Shown piece by piece: positions 17,473 to 26,613 of a DNA stretch of 64,000 nt; the first letter of the stretch is position 1, and every line of letters starts with the position of its first letter. Origin of the DNA: Rhodosalinus halophilus (GTDB lineage: Bacteria; Pseudomonadota; Alphaproteobacteria; Rhodobacterales; Rhodobacteraceae); the NCBI RefSeq assembly GCF_003298775.1, contig NZ_QNTQ01000008.1, forward strand, positions 186,001 to 250,000, written 5' to 3'. The position numbers and the translations under genes are program-made. Under the pieces are notes generated by a model that searched no databases, had not been told where the DNA came from, and saw nothing but the letters and a program-made list of their open reading frames with translations.

Positions 17473-18314
17473 GCGACTGGGTGCGCGAGCGGCTCCACCG
17501 CGACTTCGCCCAGGCCCTGCGCGTGGAGCGGATGCTCTACGACAGCGAGACGGCGCATCAGCGCCTGAAGGTGTTCGAGAATCCGACCTTCGGGCGCGTG
17601 ATGACGCTGGACGACGTGGTGCAGGTCACGGAGGCCGACAACTTCATCTACCACGAGATGCTGACCCATGTGCCGATCCTGGCGCATGGGTCGGCGCGCC
17701 GCGTGCTGATCGTGGGCGGCGGCGACGGCGGCATGGCGCGCGAGGCGCTCCGTCACGCCGGCATCGAGCGCGTCACCATGGTCGAGATCGACGCCGGCGT
17801 CGTGGAATTCGCGAAGGACTACCTGCCCGGCATCTCGGCGGGCGCCTTCGACGACCCGCGCCTCGAGCTGGTGATCGCCGACGGGGCGGAGTTCATGCGG
17901 CGCGACGGCGCGGCTTTCGACGTGATCATCGTCGATTCCACCGATCCCGTGGGCCCCGGAGAGGTGCTTTTCACCGACAGCTTCTACGGCCACGCCAAGC
18001 GGCGGCTCGCCCCAGACGGCATCCTGGTGACGCAGAACGGCGTGCCCTTCCTGCAGGGCGCGGAACTGACGAACACCATGCGCGCCTTCCGGTCGCTCTT
18101 CGCCGACGCTGCCTGCTATCTCGCGACGGTGCCGACTTATGCCGGCGGGCCGATGGCTTTCGGCTGGGGCACCGACGGCCCGGCGCGCGAAACGCCGCTC
18201 GACGTGCTGCGCGGCCGGTTCGAGGCGGCGGGCATCGCGACGGACTACTACACGCCCGAGGTGCACCAGGCCGCCTTCGCGCTGCCCGGGTACGTGCAGA
18301 AGCTGCTTCCCTGA
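17469..18314 (+). CDS. speE: spermidine synthase
   Basis: Aminopropyltransferase that joins decarboxylated SAM to putrescine. The 281-residue enzyme has the nucleotide-binding glycine loop LIVGGGDGGMAREALRH, the acidic EIDAGVVEFAKDYLP segment, and the substrate motif DVIIVDSTDPVGPGEVLF, all typical of SpeE. Overlap with speD by 4 bp makes a two-gene spermidine operon. The gene ends 90 bp before an IS3 remnant. Confidence 0.95.
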   Translation: MSDWVRERLHRDFAQALRVERMLYDSETAHQRLKVFENPTFGRVMTLDDVVQVTEADNFIYHEMLTHVPILAHGSARRVLIVGGGDGGMAREALRHAGIERVTMVEIDAGVVEFAKDYLPGISAGAFDDPRLELVIADGAEFMRRDGAAFDVIIVDSTDPVGPGEVLFTDSFYGHAKRRLAPDGILVTQNGVPFLQGAELTNTMRAFRSLFADAACYLATVPTYAGGPMAFGWGTDGPARETPLDVLRGRFEAAGIATDYYTPEVHQAAFALPGYVQKLLP

Positions 18315-18407
18315 GCCGGCCCGCGCGGCGGTGGTCTTGACCCCTGAAACCGGCCCGTTCCGGGTGCGGATTTTCGGGCATACTTCGGAAGCGGGAGCAG
18401 TGCCCCG

Positions 18408-18617
18408 ATGCCGAAGAAACGATTCACCGACGCGCAGACCACGTTCGCGCTGGGGCAGGCAGAGGCCGGCACGAGCGTCGGCGAGATCCGCCCGAAATGA
18501 ACTGTAACGCAATCGATCCTGTGGGTCGATCTGTGCTGAAACGGGGATGACGGAAGCCACCTTCTACCGCGGGAAGACGGTCCGCGCCGGGATGGGCGTG
18601 TCCGAGAGCGGCCATTG
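18408..18617 (+). pseudogene. IS3-family orfA remnant
   Basis: From 18408 the reading MPKKRFTDAQTTFALGQAEA matches the start of IS3-family OrfA (MSKKRFT...QIAFALKQAE). It stops at 18500. After about 45 bp of unrelated sequence a second piece, GMTEATFYRGK then GMGVSES (about 18544-18605), matches the following HTH and leucine-rich part of the same protein. The rest of the element is missing. This is a degenerate fragment, not an active IS. Confidence 0.7.
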
Positions 18618-18809
18618 GAGGGCCGTTTCAACCTGCATGTCGTCCTGATCGCCGTTCTTTGCAAATGGACGAATGGCAAGCCGGTTGCAGGCGACGATGC
18701 GCTCGAGGCACGATGGGTCGACGTCGACGCACTCGGGAATCCCGGCCTCGATCTGAGCCGCCACGTGGCCGACGTCGCGCGGCAGCGCGCTTTGGAGGCC
18801 CGGTCGTGA
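18615..18809 (+). pseudogene. Nudix hydrolase C-terminal fragment
   Basis: The 64-codon reading contains HVVLIAVLCKW, GKPVAGDDALEARWVDVDAL and a helical end, matching the last third of bacterial Nudix hydrolases (strand, then GEP..GDDA.EARW). The Nudix box and the whole N-terminal part are absent. The break coincides with the IS3 remnant, which suggests the element or a deletion around it removed the 5' end. Confidence 0.6.
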
Positions 18810-18961
18810 CGCCACTCCCGGAACCGGCGCGGGCGGCGGCCAGCAGTGTTCGACCGGCAGTTCGTGCACCTGCGGGAAAGGGGGCGCCGGCTTCCGTTCG
18901 CGGGGCATCGATTGGACCAGGACAGTTGCGTGACGGCTCCAGTTTCAGGAAACAGGCCGAC

Positions 18962-19924
18962 ATGACCCTGCTCGTCCTGCTTGTTCAGGTTGCTCTGCCG
19001 TTAACTTTGCTTGCCTGGATCGCCGTCTATCCCGCAGGCAGCCTCGCCGGCTTCGTGTTTCAGGCGGCCGGCGTCGCGTCCTTCCTGTATGCCCTCGCGC
19101 GCGTCTCGCAATGGGCGGTTCCGGTCTGGTGGCTGCCCTGGGTCTACGGTGCGCTGTGGCTGATCGTCGTTGGGTTGTGGACCCCGCGCATCGTGCGCGC
19201 GGGAGCGCGCCTGTTGCCGGAGGGTGCCTGGGGGTGGGCGGGGCTGGCCCTGTCGTCGGCCCTGCTGATCGCCGGCGCCTGGTACGGTGCGCGGGCCATC
19301 GCCGCACGGAGCCTGCCTCCGGTCGAGGTCGTCGATATCGCCAATCCGTTCGGTCCCGGCGACTATCTCGTCGGGCACGGCGGATCGAACCGCCTGATGA
19401 ACGGGCATCTTCGGACGCTAGATCCCGAGGTCGCGCGCTTTCGGCCGTGGCGCGGGCAGTCCTATGCGGTGGACTTCTTCGGGCTCGGTCCGTGGGGCCT
19501 GCGTGCCTCCGGGTGGCGGCCCGCCGATCCCGCGGCCTACGCGATCTTCGGCGCGGAGCTGCGGGCGCCCTGTGCGGGCCGGGTCGTCGCGGCCGAGGGC
19601 GCGAGGCCAGATTTCGAGGTGCCGAACGAGGATCCGGTCAACCGGCTCGGCAACCACGTGATCCTGCGCTGCGGCACGGCGGAGATCGTCCTCGCCCACA
19701 TGCGGCAGGGCAGCGTGACGGTCGCCGCCGGCGACGCGGTGGCGGTCGGGGACAGGCTGGGCGAGGTCGGCAATTCCGGCGCCTCGACCGAGCCGCATCT
19801 GCATATCCATGCTCAACGCCCGGCGCGGGAAGGCGCGCCGCCCATCTCCGGGGCGCCGCTCGCGCTGCGCATCGACGGACGTTTCCTCGTCCGGGGCGAC
19901 CGGCTTTCGGGGGCACAGGAGTGA
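18962..19924 (+). CDS. membrane-anchored M23-family peptidase-like protein
   Basis: Product of 320 residues. Three or four hydrophobic helices fill residues 1-112, and a periplasmic M23 (LytM/peptidase) domain spans about 165-310. Visible motifs are AGRVVAAEG, GNHVILRC (His232), LAHMRQGSV (His246), and GNSGASTEPHLHIH with the HxH pair. The first zinc site is atypical: Asp171 is in QSYAVDF but the His expected four residues earlier is a Ser. Activity is therefore uncertain; other members of this subfamily seem to share the change. Family members cut or bind peptidoglycan stem peptides. It stands alone between remnants. Confidence 0.75.
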   Translation: MTLLVLLVQVALPLTLLAWIAVYPAGSLAGFVFQAAGVASFLYALARVSQWAVPVWWLPWVYGALWLIVVGLWTPRIVRAGARLLPEGAWGWAGLALSSALLIAGAWYGARAIAARSLPPVEVVDIANPFGPGDYLVGHGGSNRLMNGHLRTLDPEVARFRPWRGQSYAVDFFGLGPWGLRASGWRPADPAAYAIFGAELRAPCAGRVVAAEGARPDFEVPNEDPVNRLGNHVILRCGTAEIVLAHMRQGSVTVAAGDAVAVGDRLGEVGNSGASTEPHLHIHAQRPAREGAPPISGAPLALRIDGRFLVRGDRLSGAQE

Positions 19925-20066
19925 GGCAGGCGCTGGCGGAGCACCCGTTGCCCGCGCCGCGCCGCCTGGGCTCTGCCGAGAAACCGGCGCAACGCTCCGA
20001 TGCAGGTGCGGTCCCGGCGCCCAACATCTGCAACCGCCGCGCGCGATCTTCCGACCGGAACCCGCG

Positions 20067-21089
20067 CTATTCCTCCGCCGTCACCTCTTCACCGAAAGCG
20101 ACCACGGTCTCCACGAAGCGTCCGGTTTCGGTGAGGAAGGGCGCGTGGCCCGACTCCGCGAAGATCACCAGCCGCTTGCCCTCCGGCGCCTCGACGCTGT
20201 CCATCCAGTCCCGCACCAGCGGGACCGGGGTGTTCATGTCGCGGGCCCCGGCGACGACCAGCATGGGCACCGGCATCCGCGGCACCTCCCCGATCAGGTC
20301 GCGCGCCCGGTAATCCGCCCACATCGGCCCGCTGCCGCGGTTCGCGCCGTCGAACCAGCGGATGTAGTCCGGCAGACGGTATTCCGGAGCCGCGAGCGCG
20401 CGCGGCAGCATCGAGGCGAGCGAGACGTTCATGCCCCCGCCATGCGCCTCCAGCGCCTGCATGAGCCGGACATAGAGCCCGTGGTCGCGGAAGGCTTCGG
20501 GCGCCATGGCGGCGAGTTCGGAGTCAGGCGCGGCCTCGCGGAGCCAGTCGAGCGCGAGCTCCACGCCGCGCAGCGTATCGACCTGCTGGCCCACGGCGAC
20601 GTAACCCGCGTAATCCTCCGGCCAGCGCGCCACGAGACGCGCGCCGAGCATGGTGCCCCATGAATGGCCGAGGACGATCAGCGGCTGGTCGCCCACGCGT
20701 TCGCGCAGGAGCGCGGTGACCTCCCGCGCGTCGGCGAGGAAGCGGTCCAGCGTCATCGTCGCGGGGTCGAAGTCCGGCGGGTTGGACTTGCCCGCGCCGC
20801 GCTGGTCCCAATGCACGACGACGAAATGGCGTTCGAGGGCCTCCGTCGCCGACCGGATCGGCATCTGCGCCGAGCCCGGCCCGCCATGGAGCCAGAGCAG
20901 GATCGGTGCGCTGCGGTCCGCGCCGCGGATCAGGAGCCACTGGGTCATGCCGCCGATCTCCGCGGGAACCAGTTCCGCGACGGGATCGGGGCCGTCGATC
21001 GGGCTCGTTCGGGCGGGCAGCATCTTCCACGCCACGGCGCCCGCAGCGCAGAGAAGAACGACCAGGCCGATCAATCCAATTCGGGACAT
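20067..21089 (-). CDS. alpha/beta hydrolase, proline iminopeptidase-like
   Basis: Product of about 340 residues beginning MSRIGLIGLVVLL, with an N-terminal hydrophobic anchor or signal (residues 4-20). The motifs LLWLHGGPGSAQ, VVHWDQRGAGKS and the nucleophile elbow LGHSWGTMLGARL are those of proline iminopeptidases and related S33 hydrolases; the catalytic His is in ESGHAPFL. An alternative start at 21140 would add 17 residues; neither has a strong ribosome-binding site. The true substrate is unknown. It diverges from another hydrolase gene at 21247. Confidence 0.82.
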   Translation of the reverse strand: MSRIGLIGLVVLLCAAGAVAWKMLPARTSPIDGPDPVAELVPAEIGGMTQWLLIRGADRSAPILLWLHGGPGSAQMPIRSATEALERHFVVVHWDQRGAGKSNPPDFDPATMTLDRFLADAREVTALLRERVGDQPLIVLGHSWGTMLGARLVARWPEDYAGYVAVGQQVDTLRGVELALDWLREAAPDSELAAMAPEAFRDHGLYVRLMQALEAHGGGMNVSLASMLPRALAAPEYRLPDYIRWFDGANRGSGPMWADYRARDLIGEVPRMPVPMLVVAGARDMNTPVPLVRDWMDSVEAPEGKRLVIFAESGHAPFLTETGRFVETVVAFGEEVTAEE

Positions 21090-21246
21090 GGGTCCGAGCG
21101 CAGGCGCGAGTTGGTGGCGGGTCGCTTTCAATGAAGGCATCGCAGCGAGGGGTTCAAGAGGCGGGAGCGAACCTGTATCGATCGCCGCGCGGCCAGCGGC
21201 CGCCTGGTTCGCCTGTTCCGCGCAGATCACGGAGCTTCGCGAAGAG

Positions 21247-22689
21247 ATGGGACGAAACCGCAGACTCGAGACGCCTTTCGCGCACCGGCTCATCACCTCG
21301 CCCCTCGGCGCGCTGCTCGACACCCGCGCCTTCGAGCGGATCAAGGGCCGATCGCTCCCGCGCGAGATGCGCCTCGCCCGGATCGGCGCGGTGGCGGAGG
21401 CGACGGTGGCCGAGGGCGGCGACGCCGAGACGCTGCTGGAGAAGCTCGGCCTGCACGGCGCGCGCTCGCCGCAGCTCCGCAGGCGCGTGGCAAAGGCGTT
21501 CGCCCGCTATGTCCGTGACTGGCACGCCCATGCCGCGATCCTGAAGGCGTGGGAGGGCGCCTTCTGGAGCGGCGAGGACCTGCCAACGGACGCGCTGGTC
21601 GACCTCGAGATGCGCCGCCGCGCGGCCTCGGAGCGCTGCGTCACGCCCGGCAGGACGCTCGGGTTTCTCGCCAAGCGCGCGGACATCGCGCCGGTCGCCT
21701 GCGACATTCCCCATCCCGAGGACAGTTTCACGCGCTGGTCCGAGACGATCGAGGCGCCCGACGCGCTCTTCGCCGCGCCCGAGGAGCTGCCGGAATTTCA
21801 GCGGTCCCGCGCGGTCCCCGGACCCGCGGGCCCGGAATACCTCCTGCGCTTCCGCTCGCCGTCGCCGCTCATGGCCGACACGGTCCATGCGCGCGTCTTC
21901 GAGCCGGCCGAGGGCGCGGAGACCGCGCCGGCCTTCATTTACGCGAGCGGCCTCGGCATGGCCTACGACCGCATCCGCTACTGGCCGGAAGAGGACTATA
22001 TCGCCCGGCCGCTCGCGGCGCGCGGCTGCCGCGTCATCCTCGTCGAGTCGCCCTGGCACGGACGCCGCGCCTTGCCCGACCGCTTCAGCGGCGAGCCCTA
22101 TCTGGCGACCGCGCCGGTCGGCCTCTTCCGGCTCTACGCGGCGCAGGCGCAGGAGACAGCCGCACTGATCGGCTGGGCGCGGCGGACAGGGGCGAGCGCC
22201 CTGGGCGTGGGCGGCGTGAGCCTCGGCGGGATCGTGTCGCAGCACGTCGCGGGCCGATGCGCGGCATGGCCGGAGGCGATGCGGCCCGACATGGCGTTCC
22301 TCGGCGCGACGTCCGCCCATATCGACGAGGTGGTGCTCGGCAGCGAGATCACACGCGCGCTCGGCGTGGACGCGGCCGTCCGCGCAGCGGGCTGGACGGC
22401 GGAACGGCTACGGAAGTTGCGCCCTCTGCTCGATCCGCCGGCGTCGCCCGGGATCCCGCCCGAGAATGTCGTCGCGCTTCTCGGGCGGCGCGACCGCTAC
22501 ACGCCCTACGCGCTGGGCCGCGGCCTCCTCGACGCCTGGGGCGTGCCGCCCGGCAATGTCCTGACGTGGGACCGGGACCATTTCGGCGTCCTGCTCGGCC
22601 TGTTCCGGAGCGACGACGCCCAAAAGAGAATCCTCGGCAAGCTGAACGAAATACGCGATACGTCGCGCACTTCGCCCCCAGCCCAGTAG
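21247..22689 (+). CDS. alpha/beta hydrolase fold protein
   Basis: Product of 480 residues. The first 200 residues are helical and not recognised. From about residue 215 an alpha/beta hydrolase core appears: PAFIYASGLGM (first strand), VILVESPWHGRRALPDRF, the nucleophile elbow GVGGVSLGG, and a late His in DRDHFGVLLG. Rhodobacteraceae carry similar proteins annotated only as alpha/beta hydrolase. Start at ATG 21247 in MGRNRRLETPF. No operon partner is evident. Confidence 0.75.
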   Translation: MGRNRRLETPFAHRLITSPLGALLDTRAFERIKGRSLPREMRLARIGAVAEATVAEGGDAETLLEKLGLHGARSPQLRRRVAKAFARYVRDWHAHAAILKAWEGAFWSGEDLPTDALVDLEMRRRAASERCVTPGRTLGFLAKRADIAPVACDIPHPEDSFTRWSETIEAPDALFAAPEELPEFQRSRAVPGPAGPEYLLRFRSPSPLMADTVHARVFEPAEGAETAPAFIYASGLGMAYDRIRYWPEEDYIARPLAARGCRVILVESPWHGRRALPDRFSGEPYLATAPVGLFRLYAAQAQETAALIGWARRTGASALGVGGVSLGGIVSQHVAGRCAAWPEAMRPDMAFLGATSAHIDEVVLGSEITRALGVDAAVRAAGWTAERLRKLRPLLDPPASPGIPPENVVALLGRRDRYTPYALGRGLLDAWGVPPGNVLTWDRDHFGVLLGLFRSDDAQKRILGKLNEIRDTSRTSPPAQ

Positions 22690-23188
22690 ACAACTGTTTG
22701 TCGTGTCATCCGGCATCGCATGCGGGTCGAGGAGTCCGACTCCCCTGCCGATGGTCCCGCTGCGAACGTGGTCTGAGGAAACGGGTCACCGCCTTGCGCC
22801 CGCCTGACGGCAGGCCTTCGAGGTCTCCCCGGGGACGCGGTTCCGATGATGCCCGTGGGACGGAGTGTCGCCTCTGAGACGGAACACGCCAATGAGATGG
22901 GCACCTCGGAATTGCATTGAACCGGCATCATGTTGGCGGCCACCGCGTCGACCACGAATAGAAGCATGCACCCGGGGTGATCTCGGACGATGGCAGACCC
23001 GGGACCGGCGACAAGGGATGATCGTCTCGACCCATCCGCTCCTCTGCGGGTGAAATCTCGCGGCCAAATGAGCCTGATCGGGACGACCCAGTTACCGAAG
23101 TCCGGCCCCCGCGGGGTCAGTTTCCCTTGCCGAGTCACGGCAATGGCCGCCGCCCGCCCGGTATCAGCCAGGGACGGGCGCTTCTGCC
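22690..23188. other. gene-free stretch
   Basis: About 500 bp with no recognisable coding, RNA or repeat signal on either strand. Codon patterns are broken in all frames. It may be remnant sequence, as in the pseudogenes nearby. Confidence 0.5.
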
Positions 23189-23716
23189 TCAGTACTCTCC
23201 CCGGCTCTGCCGCTCCAGAATCTCGTTGACCTTCTGCATCTGGCGGCCGGTCGGGGTCGACGCATTGCCGCCCACCCGACTGGCGCCGAGACGCTGCATG
23301 TTCTGGAAGAAACTCGCGACCTTCACCTGCTTGAGGATCTTGGCGTACTGGTCGATCGGTGGAGGCAGGCTCTCGGCGAAGACGGCGGCCGCGCCGAACA
23401 TCTCGTCGAAGGCAGCTGCGGCCGCCTCGTCCGATACGCCCTTGTGCGGCCAACCTTCCAGCACTTCCACGGCGTCCTTGAGCCGGAAGAATGCATCCAT
23501 CTTGTCCCGGACGTCCTTGACCGTCGAGATCTTCGACTTGACCGCCGCGATGCCGTCGGCGGCCTCCTTGAGCTGCTTGCTGGCCGAGCTCGAGATGACG
23601 TCCCCCGCCACAGCCAGCTTATGGGCCTGCTTCGCTCTCTCGTCGGCAGCCTGCAGTACTTCCTTGATGTTCTCGTCGTCGACGAAGGCGCTTCGCAGCG
23701 CGTTGAGAAGTCCCAT
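23189..23716 (-). CDS. orphan helical protein
   Basis: Product of 175 residues starting MGLLNALRSAFVDDENIKE with a GGGGGAG site upstream. It is predicted to be almost entirely helical, with heptad-like stretches around residues 25-75 (QAADERAKQAHKLAV, KQLKEAADGIAAVKSKIS). There is no signal peptide or membrane helix. I do not recognise a family. Coding potential is good (clean start, consistent amino-acid composition). Its position among pseudogenes suggests an accessory gene. Confidence 0.6.
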   Translation of the reverse strand: MGLLNALRSAFVDDENIKEVLQAADERAKQAHKLAVAGDVISSSASKQLKEAADGIAAVKSKISTVKDVRDKMDAFFRLKDAVEVLEGWPHKGVSDEAAAAAFDEMFGAAAVFAESLPPPIDQYAKILKQVKVASFFQNMQRLGASRVGGNASTPTGRQMQKVNEILERQSRGEY

Positions 23717-23908
23717 CTCTATGTGCTCCCCCCTGGTGTCAGGGCCCCGATGGTCACATCTTGCGCCATACTCCGGCAAGGCCCGGCATCATCTGGGCGC
23801 GACACGCGGGCCGATGCCCGGCCGAGCAGGCCGGCGGGATCGGTTGCGGACGTGTCGGAACCCGATCCGGACCAGAACGGCCTTCGGTCGCCGACCGCCG
23901 GCGGCGAG

Positions 23909-24138
23909 TCATGACCTGGCCGCCTGGCGCGAAAGACTCGCTCCGGCTTTCAGGCGGAGCAGGTCCCTGCGCGTGACGAGCGCGCGCAGCCCAGCTTCTC
24001 GGCCAGCGGCGCGACCTTCACCTTCTCGGTGCCGTGCGCGACCAGCAGGTCCATCGCGGCCGCGATCCAGTCGTCGCGTGTGGTTCCTTGCGCGCCACGC
24101 ACGCGGCGCGGGGCGGCGTCGGATCCCTTCGCGACCAT
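23909..24138 (-). pseudogene. TetR-family regulator remnant
   Basis: From MVAKGSDAAPRRVRG the reading contains TRDDWIAAAMDLLVAHG and KVKVAPLAEKLGCARSS, the first HTH of a TetR-type protein. The recognition helix (expected FYWYFKSR) is missing and the frame shifts; the continuation SRRDLLRL is read in another frame and stops at 23909. The entire ligand-binding domain is absent. Confidence 0.6.
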
Positions 24139-24240
24139 GCGCGCAGTCCCTTGAAAGCTGCAATCTGGCTCAGTGGTGTACATGTTTGCGGCGCGGCCCT
24201 TCACGATCAGGCCAGACGGGACGGCAGGGCTTGGACACCA

Positions 24241-24690
24241 CATACTCGGACTGACGCGTATTCGCCGAAGGGATCAGGGGCCACACCGGGTGGCGCCCCG
24301 CCTGGCGGACGCCACCCCGCAGGCAGGCTACGAGATCGTGGGCGGCGGCGGACATGGCCTTGCCACGGCCTCCTACCTGGCCAGGCGGCGCGGATTGCGC
24401 CGGGTCGCGGTGCTGGAGAAGGGCTGGATCGGCGCGGGGCAACACCGGACGCAACACCACGGCGATCCGGTCAAACCAATTCCATCCCGAAAGCGCGGCG
24501 CTCTACGACCTGTCGGTCAAGCTTTACCAATGGCTGTCGCGGGAGCTCAACGACAATGTCATGTTCTCGCAGCGCGGGATGCCGGTGCTCGCCCATTCAG
24601 CGCCGTAGATGGAACTGGCCCCGCGCGTCGTCAACGCGATGCGGCTCAACGGCGGCGACGCAGCGCTGGTCGACGCCGCCGAGGCGGCGA
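24241..24690 (+). pseudogene. sarcosine oxidase beta-subunit (SoxB) remnant
   Basis: Pieces of a SoxB N-terminus appear in order but in different frames. GHTGWRPAW (about 24270-24300) is followed after a shift by [18 protein letters not shown] and [12 protein letters not shown] (24330-24438). After a one-base shift come [12 protein letters not shown] and [18 protein letters not shown] with [15 protein letters not shown] (to 24605). A TAG follows at 24606, then [17 protein letters not shown]. The [11 protein letters not shown]-binding loop identifies the family. At least two frameshifts and one stop are present, and the 3' two-thirds are missing. Confidence 0.7.
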
Positions 24691-24739
24691 AACGGGCGCC
24701 GATCCTGAACACGCTTGCCGGGTCGATCGAGGACAACAG

Positions 24740-24946
24740 GGGCGGGATGTCGTGGTCGGGAACGTGCCCGGCGGCGGCGGCATGGTCGGCGCCTTCGGCA
24801 AGGACGTGGTGGCGCCCGACGGCTACACCGTGATCTCGCTCACCGACGGGCCGATGTACGCCGGCCCCATCTGGGGCTTCGCCGACCTGGTGGCGAAGGA
24901 GCTGGCCCGGATCAACCCCGCGCTCGTGGATCGGCGCAGCGCCTGA
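24740..24946 (+). pseudogene. TctC-like solute-binding protein fragment
   Basis: The reading [20 protein letters not shown]...[14 protein letters not shown] resembles the VVVEN.PGGGG..GA...PDGYT motif of tripartite tricarboxylate transporter receptors (TctC/Bug family). Only about 65 codons remain, ending in a stop at 24946. It directly abuts the SoxB remnant, so the join is a chimera produced by deletion. Confidence 0.5.
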
Positions 24947-25191
24947 CGCAGGCCTCTTCATCATCCGCGGACGATCCTGCCCGCGACCACGCCCAACAGG
25001 ACTTCTGCAGGCTTTCCATCAGCCGGCAAGCGGGACTCATGGTGGACGAGGATCCAGGCGCGGATGGGCATGGATGGCGTCGCGCGCACCCCAACGAAAT
25101 GAATGTATTTTCCGCTTGACGATACCCCGGCCGGAGGCACGCCGCGCCAGCGGCCTCCGGCGGCGGCGCCCGGACGCGCGGCGTGCGGCCC
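24947..25191. other. unassigned spacer downstream of ntrX
   Basis: Gene-free sequence between the TctC-like remnant and ntrX. No terminator with a T-run was recognised. In related genomes trkA and hfq often follow ntrX; neither is present here. Confidence 0.4.
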
Positions 25192-26613
25192 CTAGCCCGC
25201 CCGGCTGACGGCCGCGGCCGGCTCCTCCTCCTCGCCGCCGTTGCGCCCGCCGTTCTTGCCGGTCACCACGCCCAGCGACTTGAGCTTGCGGTGCAGCGCG
25301 CTGCGCTCCATGCCGACGAAATTCGCGGTGCGCGAGATGTTGCCGCCGAAACGGTTGATCTGCGTCAGCAGATATTCGCGCTCGAAGGCTTCGCGGGCTT
25401 CGCGCAGGGGCATCGTCGCCACCTCGCCGGACAGGACCACCCGGCCGTCGCCGGCCTGCGGCTGCGGCTCCTGCGGCAGCTCCCGCGCCTCGATCGGGCC
25501 CGCACCGTCGCCCAGGATCAGCACCCGCTCGATCAGGTTGCGCAGCTGGCGGACGTTGCCGGGCCAGAGCATGGTCTGCATGAGCGCCACCGCCTCGTCG
25601 CTGATCTCGCGCAGCGGCAGGCCCTGCGCGCCGTTCGCCTCGGCGATGAAATGACGGGCGAGCAGCGGGATGTCGTCGCGCCGCTCCTCCAGCGAGGGCA
25701 CGCGCACCGGCACCACGTTGAGCCGGTGATAGAGTTCCTGCCGGAAGCGGCCGGCGGCGATCTCGGCCTCGAGATCGCGGTTGGTCGAGGAAATCACCCG
25801 CACGTCCACCCGCACCTTGTCGCCGCCGCCGGCCCGCTGAAAGGTCTGGTCCACGAGCACGCGCAGGATCTTCGACTGCGTGCCGGGCGGCATGTCGGCC
25901 ACCTCGTCGAAATAGACCACACCGCCATGCGCTTCCTCGAGCAGGCCGGGTTCGACCCCGCGCTCGGGCGTCTCGCGGCCGAAGAGCACCTCCTCCATGC
26001 GCTCGGGCGCGATGGCGGCGCAATTGACCGTGACGAAGGGTCCCTGCGCGCGCGTCGAGCGGGCGTGCACATAGCGCGCCGCGACCTCCTTGCCGCAGCC
26101 CGCCGGTCCCGTCAGCATCACCCGCGCGTTCGATTTCGTCACCTTGTCGAGCTGTGACATCAGCGCGCGGAAGGCCGCGCTGTCGCCGATCATCTGCGCG
26201 GCGCGCGCATCCCGCCGCTTCAGCGCCTGGTTCTCGCGGCGCAGGCGCGAGGTCTCCATCGCGCGGCGGATCACCACGAGCAGCTGGTCGATGTTGAAGG
26301 GCTTCTCGATGAAGTCGTAGGCGCCCTGCTTGATCGCCGCGACCGCGATCTCGATGTTGCCATGGCCGGAGATGATGACCACCGGAACGTCCGGGTTGTC
26401 GCGCTTAACCGTCTTGAGGATGTCGATGCCGTCCATCCGGCTGTCCTTGAGCCAGATGTCCAGGATCAGCAGCCCGGGCGGCTCGGCGTTGATGGCCGCC
26501 ATCGCCTCTTCCGAATTGCCCGCGAGCCGGACGGAAAAGCCTTCGTCCTCGAGGATGTCCCCGATCAGCTCGCGGATGTCCCGCTCGTCGTCCACGATGA
26601 GAATGTCGCTCAT
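25192..26613 (-). CDS. ntrX: nitrogen/redox response regulator NtrX
   Basis: Response regulator of 473 residues, partner of NtrY. The receiver domain has phospho-acceptor Asp52 (LLILDIWL) and Lys104 (FIEKPF). The AAA+ domain has Walker A GPAGCGKE (169-176) and Walker B VVYFDEV. The C-terminal Fis-type HTH is near residues 420-460. The GAFTGA loop that contacts sigma-54 is missing: LFGRETPERG leads straight into the next segment. It therefore probably does not activate sigma-54 polymerase. The ATG overlaps the ntrY stop (ATGA). Confidence 0.95.
   Translation of the reverse strand: MSDILIVDDERDIRELIGDILEDEGFSVRLAGNSEEAMAAINAEPPGLLILDIWLKDSRMDGIDILKTVKRDNPDVPVVIISGHGNIEIAVAAIKQGAYDFIEKPFNIDQLLVVIRRAMETSRLRRENQALKRRDARAAQMIGDSAAFRALMSQLDKVTKSNARVMLTGPAGCGKEVAARYVHARSTRAQGPFVTVNCAAIAPERMEEVLFGRETPERGVEPGLLEEAHGGVVYFDEVADMPPGTQSKILRVLVDQTFQRAGGGDKVRVDVRVISSTNRDLEAEIAAGRFRQELYHRLNVVPVRVPSLEERRDDIPLLARHFIAEANGAQGLPLREISDEAVALMQTMLWPGNVRQLRNLIERVLILGDGAGPIEARELPQEPQPQAGDGRVVLSGEVATMPLREAREAFEREYLLTQINRFGGNISRTANFVGMERSALHRKLKSLGVVTGKNGGRNGGEEEEPAAAVSRAG

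Noticed and set aside
22690-23188. Possible transposase remnant in the gene-free stretch
   Set aside because: Weak open frames on the minus strand show no recognisable transposase motif and no flanking repeats.
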